From Rhodobacteraceae bacterium (ex Bugula neritina AB1) (GTDB lineage Bacteria > Pseudomonadota > Alphaproteobacteria > Rhodobacterales > Rhodobacteraceae): a stretch of DNA of 64,000 bases. Below, piece after piece: positions 55,618-63,583 of this stretch. A program made the position numbers and the translations under genes. Under the pieces are notes generated by a model. It worked only from the letters and a program-made list of their open reading frames with translations, made no database searches and was not told the DNA's origin. Where the stretch lies: NCBI GenBank assembly GCA_001730095.1, contig MDLF01000074.1, positions 248,001-312,000 of the forward strand. The letters run 5' to 3'. Position 1 is the first letter of the stretch. Every line of letters begins with the position of its first letter.

Positions 55618-56889
55618 TCAAAGCTTTTGGTACTTGGCCTTCTGCCTGTCAGTCCACAGCACGGTGATGTCAAATCCGGTCTCAGTCTGTTCTTCGCGCT
55701 GCACCAGATCTTCCTTGAACAGCCAGGCCCGCTGTTTTCCTTCTGCAAATGAGAGGCTCAAAACCTCCTCATGGCGCACGCCCTGCAGCTTCTCGGCGAT
55801 GTCTGCCAGCAGGCTGTCCAGCCCTTCGCCGGTCAGAGCCGAGATCGCATGAATGTCCTCCTCACGCGCAGCGCGCTGGCGACAGGCATCCGCCTCGTCC
55901 TCCGGCAACTGGTCCAGCTTGTTCCAGACCTCGATCCGGGAGCGGTTTTCATCCACGCCCAGCGACGACAGGATCGCTTCGACGTCCTCAGCCTGCTGCT
56001 CGCTTTCATCATGGCTGATGTCACGCACATGCAGGATCACATCCGCAGCCAGCACCTCTTCCAGCGTGGCGCGGAAAGCGGCAACAAGTTCGGTCGGCAG
56101 GTCAGAAATGAACCCCACAGTGTCGGACAGGATCACCTCAGGCCCGTCGGGGATCTGCACCCGACGCATGGTTGGGTCCAGGGTGGCAAAAAGCATATCC
56201 TTGGCCATCACTTCGGCGCCGGTCAGCCTGTTGAACAACGTCGATTTGCCGGCGTTGGTATAGCCCACCAGCGCCACAATCGGATACGGAACCTTGGCCC
56301 GCGACGCGCGATGCAACGTCCGTGTCTTCACCACCTTGTCCAGCTGTCGGCGCAGCCGCACCAGCTGGTCGTCGATGGCCCGGCGGTCAGCCTCGATCTG
56401 GGTTTCACCGGGTCCGCCGACAAATCCCAAGCCGCCCCGCTGGCGCTCCAGGTGGGTCCAGGCCCGCACCAGCCGCGTCCGCTGATAGCTGAGCGCCGCC
56501 ATCTCGACCTGCAAAACACCTTCACGTGTCGCCGCCCGGTCCGAGAAGATTTCCAGGATCAGCCCGGTCCGGTCCAGAATCTTGACCTTCCAGGCTTTTT
56601 CCAGATTGCGCTGCTGCACAGGGGAAACCGGCCCGTCGATCAGGACCAGTTCAATCTCTTCCGCCTTCAGAATGCCCGCGAGCTCTTCAATTTTTCCGGA
56701 GCCGAACAGCATGCCCGCATGCGCCTTGGGCAGGCGCACGACGTTTGACCCGATCACATCCAGATCGGGCAAAGCCGCCGCCAGCGCAACGGCTTCTTCA
56801 AGCGCGGGGGCAGCCTCGCGGCGCCCGCTGTCTGACTTGATTTCCGGATGCAGCACCCAGGCGCGGGTGCGCTTCCTGTCGTGCTCCAT
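55618..56889 (-). CDS. hflX: GTPase HflX
   Basis: This 423-residue Obg-HflX GTPase binds the large ribosomal subunit and splits stalled or hibernating ribosomes. The N-terminal HflX domain has GSGKIEELAGILKAEEIELVLI; the GTP site is GYTNAGKSTLFN, then DTVGFISDLP and NKLD. The ATG overlaps the hfq stop by one base (TGATG), so translation is probably coupled to hfq. The frame extends three bases to a TTG. Confidence 0.96.
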   Translation of the reverse strand: MEHDRKRTRAWVLHPEIKSDSGRREAAPALEEAVALAAALPDLDVIGSNVVRLPKAHAGMLFGSGKIEELAGILKAEEIELVLIDGPVSPVQQRNLEKAWKVKILDRTGLILEIFSDRAATREGVLQVEMAALSYQRTRLVRAWTHLERQRGGLGFVGGPGETQIEADRRAIDDQLVRLRRQLDKVVKTRTLHRASRAKVPYPIVALVGYTNAGKSTLFNRLTGAEVMAKDMLFATLDPTMRRVQIPDGPEVILSDTVGFISDLPTELVAAFRATLEEVLAADVILHVRDISHDESEQQAEDVEAILSSLGVDENRSRIEVWNKLDQLPEDEADACRQRAAREEDIHAISALTGEGLDSLLADIAEKLQGVRHEEVLSLSFAEGKQRAWLFKEDLVQREEQTETGFDITVLWTDRQKAKYQKL

Positions 56890-57128
56890 CAAGAGGCGTC
56901 TTCACCCTCATAGAGGCTGATCGGCTGGGCCGGCATGATGGTCGAGATCGCGTGTTTGTAGACCAGCTGCGACTGTCCGTCGCGGCGCAGCAGCACGCAG
57001 AAATTGTCGAACCAGGTGATGACACCCTGCAATTTGACCCCGTTGATCAGAAAAATCGTAACCGGAACCTTGGTTTTGCGAACGTGATTCAGGAAGGCAT
57101 CCTGAAGATTCTGTCTGTCCGAAGCCAT
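56889..57128 (-). CDS. hfq: RNA chaperone Hfq
   Basis: This 79-residue Sm-fold hexamer helps small RNAs pair with mRNAs. Sm1 is [20 protein letters not shown] and Sm2 includes [11 protein letters not shown] with the conserved KHA. Length is typical of alphaproteobacteria. It precedes hflX with a one-base overlap and follows trkH after 120 bp of A/T-rich sequence, which probably holds its own promoter. Confidence 0.99.
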   Translation of the reverse strand: MASDRQNLQDAFLNHVRKTKVPVTIFLINGVKLQGVITWFDNFCVLLRRDGQSQLVYKHAISTIMPAQPISLYEGEDAS

Positions 57129-57248
57129 TTTTTATTATCTCGCCTTTGTTCTTGCCACGCACTGCGGACCAGCACGTACGTTAAAATTCAGTATGGACAA
57201 AGAAAAAATAAGTTTCCACCCGAAAAACACTTTTTACTGGCGGGGCCA

Positions 57249-58784
57249 TCAGCCGCGCCAAAGGTTCGGCGACAGCAGCGCAATGAAGGCCAGCGTCTCC
57301 AGCCTGCCCAATACCATTGCTATGCACAGAATAAATTTTGCCGGGTCGGTCAGCAGGTTCAGCACTATAGGCGCACTGCTTGCGCTTTCCGTCAGTGGAC
57401 CAGTGGTCGACAATGCCGCAATCGCCAGCACAAGCGATTGTTCGAAACTGGAACCGACGGCGGCCAGCGCGGTGCTGACCAGCGCCAGCGACAGCGCAAA
57501 GAGCATGAAGAAAATCCAGGCAACAAATGCGCCGTTTTTCTGAAGCCGCTTGGTCCGGTCGCCCGCGCCGCTGACAGAATGCGGGTGCACCAGCCGCTCC
57601 ATTTCCCGCATCCCGTTCAGATACAGTGCGTAGACTCTCAGCAGCTTCACCCCGCCTGCCGTTGTCGCCACACCGCCGCCAAACACAGCCAGTCCCAGCA
57701 AAATCATGCCCGGCGTTTCCAGACCGGACCACGTGCGGGCCGCGTCCCAGTGGAGACTTTCAAACCCGGTGGTGGACAAGAAAGACATCACGGTGAAAAG
57801 CGTACCCCAGAACGCCCGCAGGGCCTGCAGCAGGTCTTCGGCGGCGTTCACTTCAAAGGCGGCGAACCAATGCCACAGGAACAACAGCAGCGGCACGCCG
57901 AACACGATCAGCAGGCCGGTGCGGAACTCCGGATCCTTGTCCAGCCGCCCTTGGCCTGATGTCACGGTATCGCTTGAAAAAGTCAGCCGCGACAGCGCAA
58001 AGAACATGAACAGGAACATCACCATCTCGCCGGCCAGGCCGCTGGCCGCATTCTCCACGCCACCGGTTGCCGAAACACCGGAGGTCGCCATCACCGACAT
58101 CGCGTGGCTGAGCCCCGTCAGCGCCTGTTCCCCTGTGATCATCAGGAGCAGCCACAGAACCATGGTCAACCCGGTATAGACCGGCGCCAAAGTTCGGGTC
58201 ACCAGAACCAGCTGGCGCCGGGGATCTGCGCGTTCCATGTGGCCGGGTCCGGCGGTGCCGCCCCCCGGCTCCCCCTTGGCGGTCACTTCGAAACCACCCA
58301 GCGACATTGGTGCCAGAACCGCAGAGGCCGCAACCCACATCAATAGCCCGCCCAGCCAGCCAACAATCGCCCGCCACAGATGCACGCTGGGCGGCAGGCG
58401 GCCGGGATCATCCCAGATATCAGCCCCGGTGGTGGTGATGGCGCTGACCATGTCGAAATAGGCATTCACAAAACGGGTGCTGACCAGCGCGTCCTGAACC
58501 GGCACCGCCAGGAACAACGGGAGCACCGTAAAGGTGGCAAGCAGCGACAGCAGCTGACCCGGCATCCCGTAACGCGGCACCCGGTTCCCCATCGACAGCG
58601 CGATCAGCATGACCAGAATCACCCCGGCCAAGCCGGCATAGAAAAAGCTCCGCGACGTGTCGTGATCGTCCAGGATCAGGGCATGAATGGCTGGTGGCCA
58701 CATCGCCACGGATGCGATGCCCCAAATCAGCAGGAACAGCGGCAGGCGCAGGACACCAACAGGGGTTTTGACCACGCGCCGCAT
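57249..58784 (-). CDS. trkH: Potassium uptake protein TrkH
   Basis: This 511-residue inner-membrane subunit of the Trk potassium system belongs to the SKT family with four pore repeats. Filter-like segments are AITTTGADIW, ATSGVSATGG, FLSTTGFESL and ALSTTGPLTES. About ten to twelve hydrophobic helices are present. The ATG directly follows the trkA stop with no gap, so the two are cotranscribed and translationally coupled. Confidence 0.95.
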   Translation of the reverse strand: MRRVVKTPVGVLRLPLFLLIWGIASVAMWPPAIHALILDDHDTSRSFFYAGLAGVILVMLIALSMGNRVPRYGMPGQLLSLLATFTVLPLFLAVPVQDALVSTRFVNAYFDMVSAITTTGADIWDDPGRLPPSVHLWRAIVGWLGGLLMWVAASAVLAPMSLGGFEVTAKGEPGGGTAGPGHMERADPRRQLVLVTRTLAPVYTGLTMVLWLLLMITGEQALTGLSHAMSVMATSGVSATGGVENAASGLAGEMVMFLFMFFALSRLTFSSDTVTSGQGRLDKDPEFRTGLLIVFGVPLLLFLWHWFAAFEVNAAEDLLQALRAFWGTLFTVMSFLSTTGFESLHWDAARTWSGLETPGMILLGLAVFGGGVATTAGGVKLLRVYALYLNGMREMERLVHPHSVSGAGDRTKRLQKNGAFVAWIFFMLFALSLALVSTALAAVGSSFEQSLVLAIAALSTTGPLTESASSAPIVLNLLTDPAKFILCIAMVLGRLETLAFIALLSPNLWRG

Positions 58785-60161
58785 CTAGAAGTAGTCGATC
58801 GACACCTGCAGGAGCCGCTCCACCTCCGGCACATCGTCCGCCATTGCAAACAGCGCAATAACATCGCCTTCCTCGATCCGGGTCTCGCCCGACGGGCGCA
58901 GCATCTTGCCGTTCTTCAGGATACCGCCAACCAGCACGCCTTCGGGAAAATCGGTCTCGCGGATCATCTGCCCGGCAATCGGAGACGTCGAAAGAACCTC
59001 TGCCTCGATCATCTCGGCCTCGGCGTCGCCCAGCGAATAGACCTGCCGCACCCGGCCATAGCGGATGTGGCGCAGGATTGAGCTGACAGTGGTGGAGCGT
59101 GGGTTGATATAGGCATCGATGCCAAGGTGCGGCAGCAGCGGCACCAGGGTCGGGTCATTGATCAGCGCAATTGCAAGCGGGCAGCCTTCGGCTTTGGCCC
59201 GCACGGCGGCCAGCATGTTGACCTTGTCGTCATCGGTCACTGCCAGCAGCGCGTCGGCCTTGTCGATGCCCGCCTCGATCATCAGCGACCGGTCCAATCC
59301 ATCGCCATTCAGGACGATCGTGCGTTCCAGCTCCTCCGCCGCGCGTTCCGCGCAGCCGCGGTCGCGTTCGATCACTTTGGCACGGATCCGGGCGGTGCTG
59401 CTTTCCAGCGCCTTGGCCACTTCCAGCCCGACGTTGCCGCCGCCAACCACAACCACCCGGTCCTGGCGCTTTTCCTTCTTGCCAAAGACCTCAATGGTGC
59501 GGGGCACATCATCTGCATGGGAGAATACATAACAGCTGTCGCCCACGAACAGCTGGTCCCCAGGTTCGGGTGCAAACAGGGTGCCGTCACGCCGGACCCC
59601 CACCACGATCGCACGCAGGGTGGAAAACAAGTCCGTCAGCTGCCGCAGCGGCGTGTTCACAACCGGGCATTCGGCATCGATCTGAATGCCCAGAAGCTGC
59701 GCCTGCCCGCCCATGAAGGTTTCTGTATCAAATGCTGCCGGCGCCGACAGCCGCTGCATCGCCGCCGCGGCCACCTCCCGCTCCGGGCTGATCACCACGT
59801 CGATCGGCAGATGTTCGCGCTGGTAAAGATCCGAGTAGATGGCAGTCAGGTAGCTCTTGGCCCGCAGGCGCGCGATCTTGCGCTGGATCTTAAAGGCTGA
59901 ATGCGCCACCTGGCAGGTCACCATATTGACCTCATCCGAGTGGGTGGCGGCAATAATCATGTCCGCGTCCCGCGCCCCGGCCCGTTCCAATACATCCGGA
60001 TAGGAGGCAAAGCCATGGATGCCCTGCACATCCAGCGTATCCGTCGCACGCCGCACCAGTTCCGGATTGTTGTCGACCACCGTGACATCATTGTGCTCAC
60101 CGGACAGATGCCGGGCGATCTGCCAGCCGACCTGGCCCGCGCCGCAGATAATGACCTTCAT
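58785..60161 (-). CDS. trkA: Trk system potassium-binding subunit TrkA
   Basis: This 458-residue peripheral regulator gates TrkH. It contains two RCK units, each with a Rossmann NAD(H)-binding domain (MKVIICGAGQVGWQIARHL at the N-terminus and RVVVVGGGNVGLEVAKALE at about residue 232) and a TrkA-C domain. The order trkA-trkH-hfq-hflX is on one strand. In many alphaproteobacteria ntrX lies directly before trkA, but here about 3.4 kb of opposite-strand genes intervene. Confidence 0.97.
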   Translation of the reverse strand: MKVIICGAGQVGWQIARHLSGEHNDVTVVDNNPELVRRATDTLDVQGIHGFASYPDVLERAGARDADMIIAATHSDEVNMVTCQVAHSAFKIQRKIARLRAKSYLTAIYSDLYQREHLPIDVVISPEREVAAAAMQRLSAPAAFDTETFMGGQAQLLGIQIDAECPVVNTPLRQLTDLFSTLRAIVVGVRRDGTLFAPEPGDQLFVGDSCYVFSHADDVPRTIEVFGKKEKRQDRVVVVGGGNVGLEVAKALESSTARIRAKVIERDRGCAERAAEELERTIVLNGDGLDRSLMIEAGIDKADALLAVTDDDKVNMLAAVRAKAEGCPLAIALINDPTLVPLLPHLGIDAYINPRSTTVSSILRHIRYGRVRQVYSLGDAEAEMIEAEVLSTSPIAGQMIRETDFPEGVLVGGILKNGKMLRPSGETRIEEGDVIALFAMADDVPEVERLLQVSIDYF

Positions 60162-60274
60162 TTACACGTCCCTTGGCGGAGTTTCGGGCAGAGTTTTGCG
60201 TGATGTGAATGACAGATGCCGCTTTCACGGTCAATTTAATTGTAACTTGCTCAGTTTGCGGCCATTCTTTCCCT

Positions 60275-60742
60275 ATGCGACGGAGTGTGACAATCCCGGC
60301 AGGCGCGGCTTTGCTGGCGCTTCTATCTGCCTGCGGCCCGCTGCCTGTCTACTACAAGCAGGGGGTTCAGGTTTCCCGCCTGCAATCCGACGAACTGGCC
60401 TGTGCTACGCAGGCGCTGAAGGATGCCCCTGTCGCCAATCAGATCCGGCAGCACCCGCCTGTATTCTACCCTGGCGGCAAGGTTTGCCATGGCGGCGGCT
60501 GTTACTACCGGCCGGGATACTGGGTGGACGGCGGCATCTACACAGTCGATGTGAACAAACCCCTTCGCGGCCGGCTGGAGAAATCCTGCATGGCCTCCAA
60601 AGGGTATCAGCAGATCTCTTTGAAACGTTGCACCCAGAACAGCGCGGTGGCGTCTGCCGGACCGCAGCTGCCCGCGCTGAGCGACGCAGCCTGTGCGCAG
60701 CGGAACCGGGATGGCTCTGTCGTTATCCGCACCGGCGGCTGA
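60275..60742 (+). CDS. Putative lipoprotein of unknown function
   Basis: This 155-residue protein starts MRRSVTIPAGAALLALLSAC, a lipoprotein signal with the lipid-acceptor Cys in LSAC. The mature part has five further cysteines and a Gly/Tyr-rich patch (CHGGGCYYRPGYWVDGG). I recognise no family. The frame is open upstream to 60209, but the lipobox fixes the start. No good ribosome-binding site is seen. It is the first gene of a same-strand trio with the Gly-rich lipoprotein and the caspase-like protein, divergent from trkA. Confidence 0.75.
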   Translation: MRRSVTIPAGAALLALLSACGPLPVYYKQGVQVSRLQSDELACATQALKDAPVANQIRQHPPVFYPGGKVCHGGGCYYRPGYWVDGGIYTVDVNKPLRGRLEKSCMASKGYQQISLKRCTQNSAVASAGPQLPALSDAACAQRNRDGSVVIRTGG

Positions 60743-60770
60743 AACTCCGCCCAGGCTGAAACTCCGCTCA
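60737..60770 (+). repeat. 17-bp tandem repeat over the stop codon
   Basis: Two consecutive copies of GGCTGAAACTCCGC(C/T)CA, then a partial third (GGCTGACAC). The first copy contains the lipoprotein's TGA. Confidence 0.8.
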
Positions 60771-60886
60771 GGCTGACACGGCCGGCCGGCAGCTTGCGGC
60801 GGGACAATTTTGATTTGCGGGCTAAGATCAAGTAAGCTCGACATCAATTGTTTGTTTACCAGCATTCTCAGAGAGAAAGGTACCTG

Positions 60887-61183
60887 ATGCGGATTCATTT
60901 CCTGTTTGCTGCGCTGCCGATGGCAGCTGTCACCGCAGCCTGTGAACCAACTGCACCGATCGCAGCGCCGCCTGCTGCCGCACCGGCCCCAGCACCTGCG
61001 AGTTACAGCGCCGCTGCCACGCGGCCTGCATCCGCAGCGGCGCCCGTGCAGGCGCCAGCCGCAGCAACGCCTGAGCCGCAGGGCGGCGGCGGAGCAGGAG
61101 GTGGTGGCGGAGGTTCCGGCGGTGGCGGCGGTGGTTCCGGCGGTGGCGGCGGTGGTTCCGGCGGTGGCGGAGGCTGGGGTTAA
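60887..61183 (+). CDS. Small lipoprotein with Pro/Ala-rich spacer and Gly-Ser repeat tail
   Basis: This 98-residue protein has a lipoprotein signal (MRIHFLFAALPMAAVTAAC), an Ala/Pro-rich linker (about residues 24-65) and a C-terminal tail of G5SG repeats ending in GWG, coded by 21-bp tandem repeats. It should be an extended surface- or periplasm-facing tether. The ATG has GAAAGG six bases upstream. It lies 15 bp before the caspase-like gene and is surely in the same transcript. The flexible tail could be a partner or substrate of that protein (inference). Confidence 0.8.
   Translation: MRIHFLFAALPMAAVTAACEPTAPIAAPPAAAPAPAPASYSAAATRPASAAAPVQAPAAATPEPQGGGGAGGGGGGSGGGGGGSGGGGGGSGGGGGWG
61100..61177 (+). 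repeat. 21-bp tandem repeat coding for the Gly-Ser tail
   Basis: Three units of GGTGGCGGCGGTGGTTCCGGC type (the first with three changes, the second and third identical) and a partial fourth. The number of units may vary between strains by slippage. Confidence 0.85.
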
Positions 61184-61198
61184 ACCCCAGATCCAGCC

Positions 61199-63538
61199 AT
61201 GACAGCCCTCTTCCCCATCCGGCCTGCATTTACAGCCGCGCTGCTCGCCATTTTGCTGCCCCCTGTGGCAGCAAAAGCGGCATTTGAAACGAATGAAGGC
61301 GGGGCCGCTCCGGAAACCGCCATCGTTGTCGGCATTCAGGACTATGATCACGTCAGCGATCTGACCAATACCCGCAAGGACGCCGAGGCGATGGCGGATA
61401 TGCTCAGATCCTTTGGTTACACGGTTTATGAGGGCTACGATCTGGACAAACGCGGGTTTGAAGCGCTGCTGCGCCAAGCCGCGCTCAACATCCGCGAGGG
61501 CAGCCAGGTTTTCTTCTACTACGCCGGCCATGGCATTCAGCTGGGGCGGCGGAATTACCTTTTGACCAGCGACGCGGAACTCTCGGGCATTCATGATCTG
61601 CCGTTCCAGTCGGTCACCCTGGACCGCGTTTCCGCCATTCTGGGCGGCAAGGCCGGCAGCCAGATCCTGATGCTGGATTCCTGCCGCGACAACCCGGTGC
61701 CACAGGCAAAACTCAACGCCGAGGTCGGCGCCCAGCTTTATGAAGCGCGCGAAGGTTTTGACGTATTCCGCCCGCCGCTGAACACCCTGGTGGCCTTTTC
61801 CACCTCTCCCGGCGCCACCGCGCTGGACGGTGAGCCAGGCGGTAACAGCCCCTATACCGCCTCTGTCGTGCAGCATTTCCCGAACAACCCAGACGAGGAC
61901 GCATTGACCGTCCTCGCCTCCATCCGCAGCGACGTCTACAATGCCACCGGCAACACCCAGGTGCCCTGGGAAAGTTCGACGCTGATGCAGAAGATCTATC
62001 TGCGCCCGGCCGAACGGTCGCTAAGCGTCGCTGCCGTGGAACAGGCCACGGAAACCGATCCCGCTCCTGCCAGCCTCGACCAGATTCCGGCAGAACTGTC
62101 TCTGAAGGTTCCGCTGGGCCGCGCGCTGGAACTGGCTCCGGAAATCAGCCCCTATATTCAGGCCGGCACAAAAGTCTCGATCCTGGAAACCCCATCCGCC
62201 GGTGTCACCTCGCTGCGGACTGGCGACGGCAGTTCCCTCAGCCTCAGCTATGCGCCCACGCTTGCTGAACTGCCCGCACGCAAGGATGGCGGTCAGGTCC
62301 GCAGGGACAGTATGGTCCTGCGGCTGGCGCAGGCGGACACGGTGCGCGATGTCACGGTAAACCTCGAGATGATCGCGCGCCAATGCGACCTGGAGGCAGG
62401 CGACCTTCTGGACCCGCAGGGCGTCGGCCTGTTCCGCTACCCCAATGAAATCGACCTCAAGGCTGCTGAAACGGCCTGCCGCGAGGCCATGGAAGCTGCA
62501 CCGGACATCGGCAGGCTGCAGTATCAGCTGGGCCGCGCACTGCAGGGCCAGGGCCGTTTGCTAGAGGCTTATGACGCCTTTGAAAAGGCCGCTGAACTGG
62601 GCCACGTCCGCGCCTACAACGCATTGGCCTATCTGCATGTCACGCCGAATGTCGACCGCGAGACCGTTCCGATTCCGTATGATCCTGACAAGGCGTTTTC
62701 ATTGTGGGACAAGGGGATCGACGCCGGCGACCCCTTTTCGATGCATGCGCGCGGCAAGCGGCTGCTGCGCAAGAACGGCAGTGCCGAAGAAAAGCAGCAG
62801 GGTTATGATCTTCTCAGCCGTGCCGTAGAGCTTGGCCACACCTATGCGCTGAACGAACTGGGCGTGTTTTTCCTGTGGAGCGGCGATGAACTGGCGCAGC
62901 CAGAACGCGGGCTGACCTACCTGGAGGCCTCTGCTGGGCGCGGCGACATCTACGGCACAGCCAATCTTGGCTATGTCTACCGGGATGGTGGTGCCGGCAA
63001 GGCAGTGGACAAGGAAAAAGCCCGCACCCTTTTTGCCGAAGCAGCAACGCTGGGCCACCCGCATGCGCCGGGTGAAATCGGCCGGATGATCATGAATGGA
63101 GATCTGCCCGGCAGCGATGCTGCAGAAGCGCTGGAATGGTATGACATGGGGCTTGCCCGCGGTGATGCCTGGGGCGGCGCCAACGGCGCCTGGGTGGCGC
63201 TGAACCGGTTGTCAAACCGCGTGCCGGCCCATGCCGCAGCTGCCCGGGCTGGCAAAGCAATGGCACTGAACAACCCGGATGCGCGGGCTGCTGCGCGCGA
63301 ATTTCTGACCGGCATGAGCAAGACCGATATCGCAGCCGCCACCCAATTCATCCTGCAAGCGCTGGGGTCCGGTGTTTCTGTCGACGGACAATTCGGCCCG
63401 GCTTCCCGCCAGGAGCTAGCCGATTGGGCCCGGCGGGCGGGGCTGCCCGCCACTGTTCCCGAAGATGCGATCAGCAGGCTGCAGCTTGCTGCGCAAGTTC
63501 ACTTTGCCCTGAACCCGATCCGCCAGGACTTGTTCTGA
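61199..63538 (+). CDS. Exported caspase-like (C14) protein with Sel1 repeats
   Basis: This 779-residue protein has a signal peptide (FTAALLAILLPPVAAKA), then a caspase-fold domain at about residues 38-265 with the catalytic pair His111 (FFYYAGHGIQ) and Cys162 (LMLDSCRDNP). A middle beta-rich region is followed by Sel1/TPR-like repeats at about 420-690 (GRLLEAYDAFEKAAELGHVRAYNALAYLH; GYDLLSRAVELGHTYALNELGVF). A C-terminal segment (QFILQALGSGVSVDGQFGPASRQELADW) resembles a peptidoglycan-binding domain. It probably acts in the periplasm. It is the last gene of the trio with the two lipoproteins. Its protease specificity (P1 Arg or Lys would be typical of bacterial orthocaspases) cannot be read from sequence. 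Confidence 0.88.
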   Translation: MTALFPIRPAFTAALLAILLPPVAAKAAFETNEGGAAPETAIVVGIQDYDHVSDLTNTRKDAEAMADMLRSFGYTVYEGYDLDKRGFEALLRQAALNIREGSQVFFYYAGHGIQLGRRNYLLTSDAELSGIHDLPFQSVTLDRVSAILGGKAGSQILMLDSCRDNPVPQAKLNAEVGAQLYEAREGFDVFRPPLNTLVAFSTSPGATALDGEPGGNSPYTASVVQHFPNNPDEDALTVLASIRSDVYNATGNTQVPWESSTLMQKIYLRPAERSLSVAAVEQATETDPAPASLDQIPAELSLKVPLGRALELAPEISPYIQAGTKVSILETPSAGVTSLRTGDGSSLSLSYAPTLAELPARKDGGQVRRDSMVLRLAQADTVRDVTVNLEMIARQCDLEAGDLLDPQGVGLFRYPNEIDLKAAETACREAMEAAPDIGRLQYQLGRALQGQGRLLEAYDAFEKAAELGHVRAYNALAYLHVTPNVDRETVPIPYDPDKAFSLWDKGIDAGDPFSMHARGKRLLRKNGSAEEKQQGYDLLSRAVELGHTYALNELGVFFLWSGDELAQPERGLTYLEASAGRGDIYGTANLGYVYRDGGAGKAVDKEKARTLFAEAATLGHPHAPGEIGRMIMNGDLPGSDAAEALEWYDMGLARGDAWGGANGAWVALNRLSNRVPAHAAAARAGKAMALNNPDARAAAREFLTGMSKTDIAAATQFILQALGSGVSVDGQFGPASRQELADWARRAGLPATVPEDAISRLQLAAQVHFALNPIRQDLF

Positions 63539-63547
63539 TTTTTGAAA

Positions 63548-63572
63548 GGCACCCGGTCCAGTTCCGGGTGCC
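63548..63572. terminator. Stem-loop between the caspase-like gene and ntrX
   Basis: A perfect 9-bp stem GGCACCCGG/CCGGGTGCC with a 7-nt loop lies between the two convergent stops. The minus side is followed by TTTCAAAAA. Confidence 0.6.
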
Positions 63573-63583
63573 GGACTTGCGGC

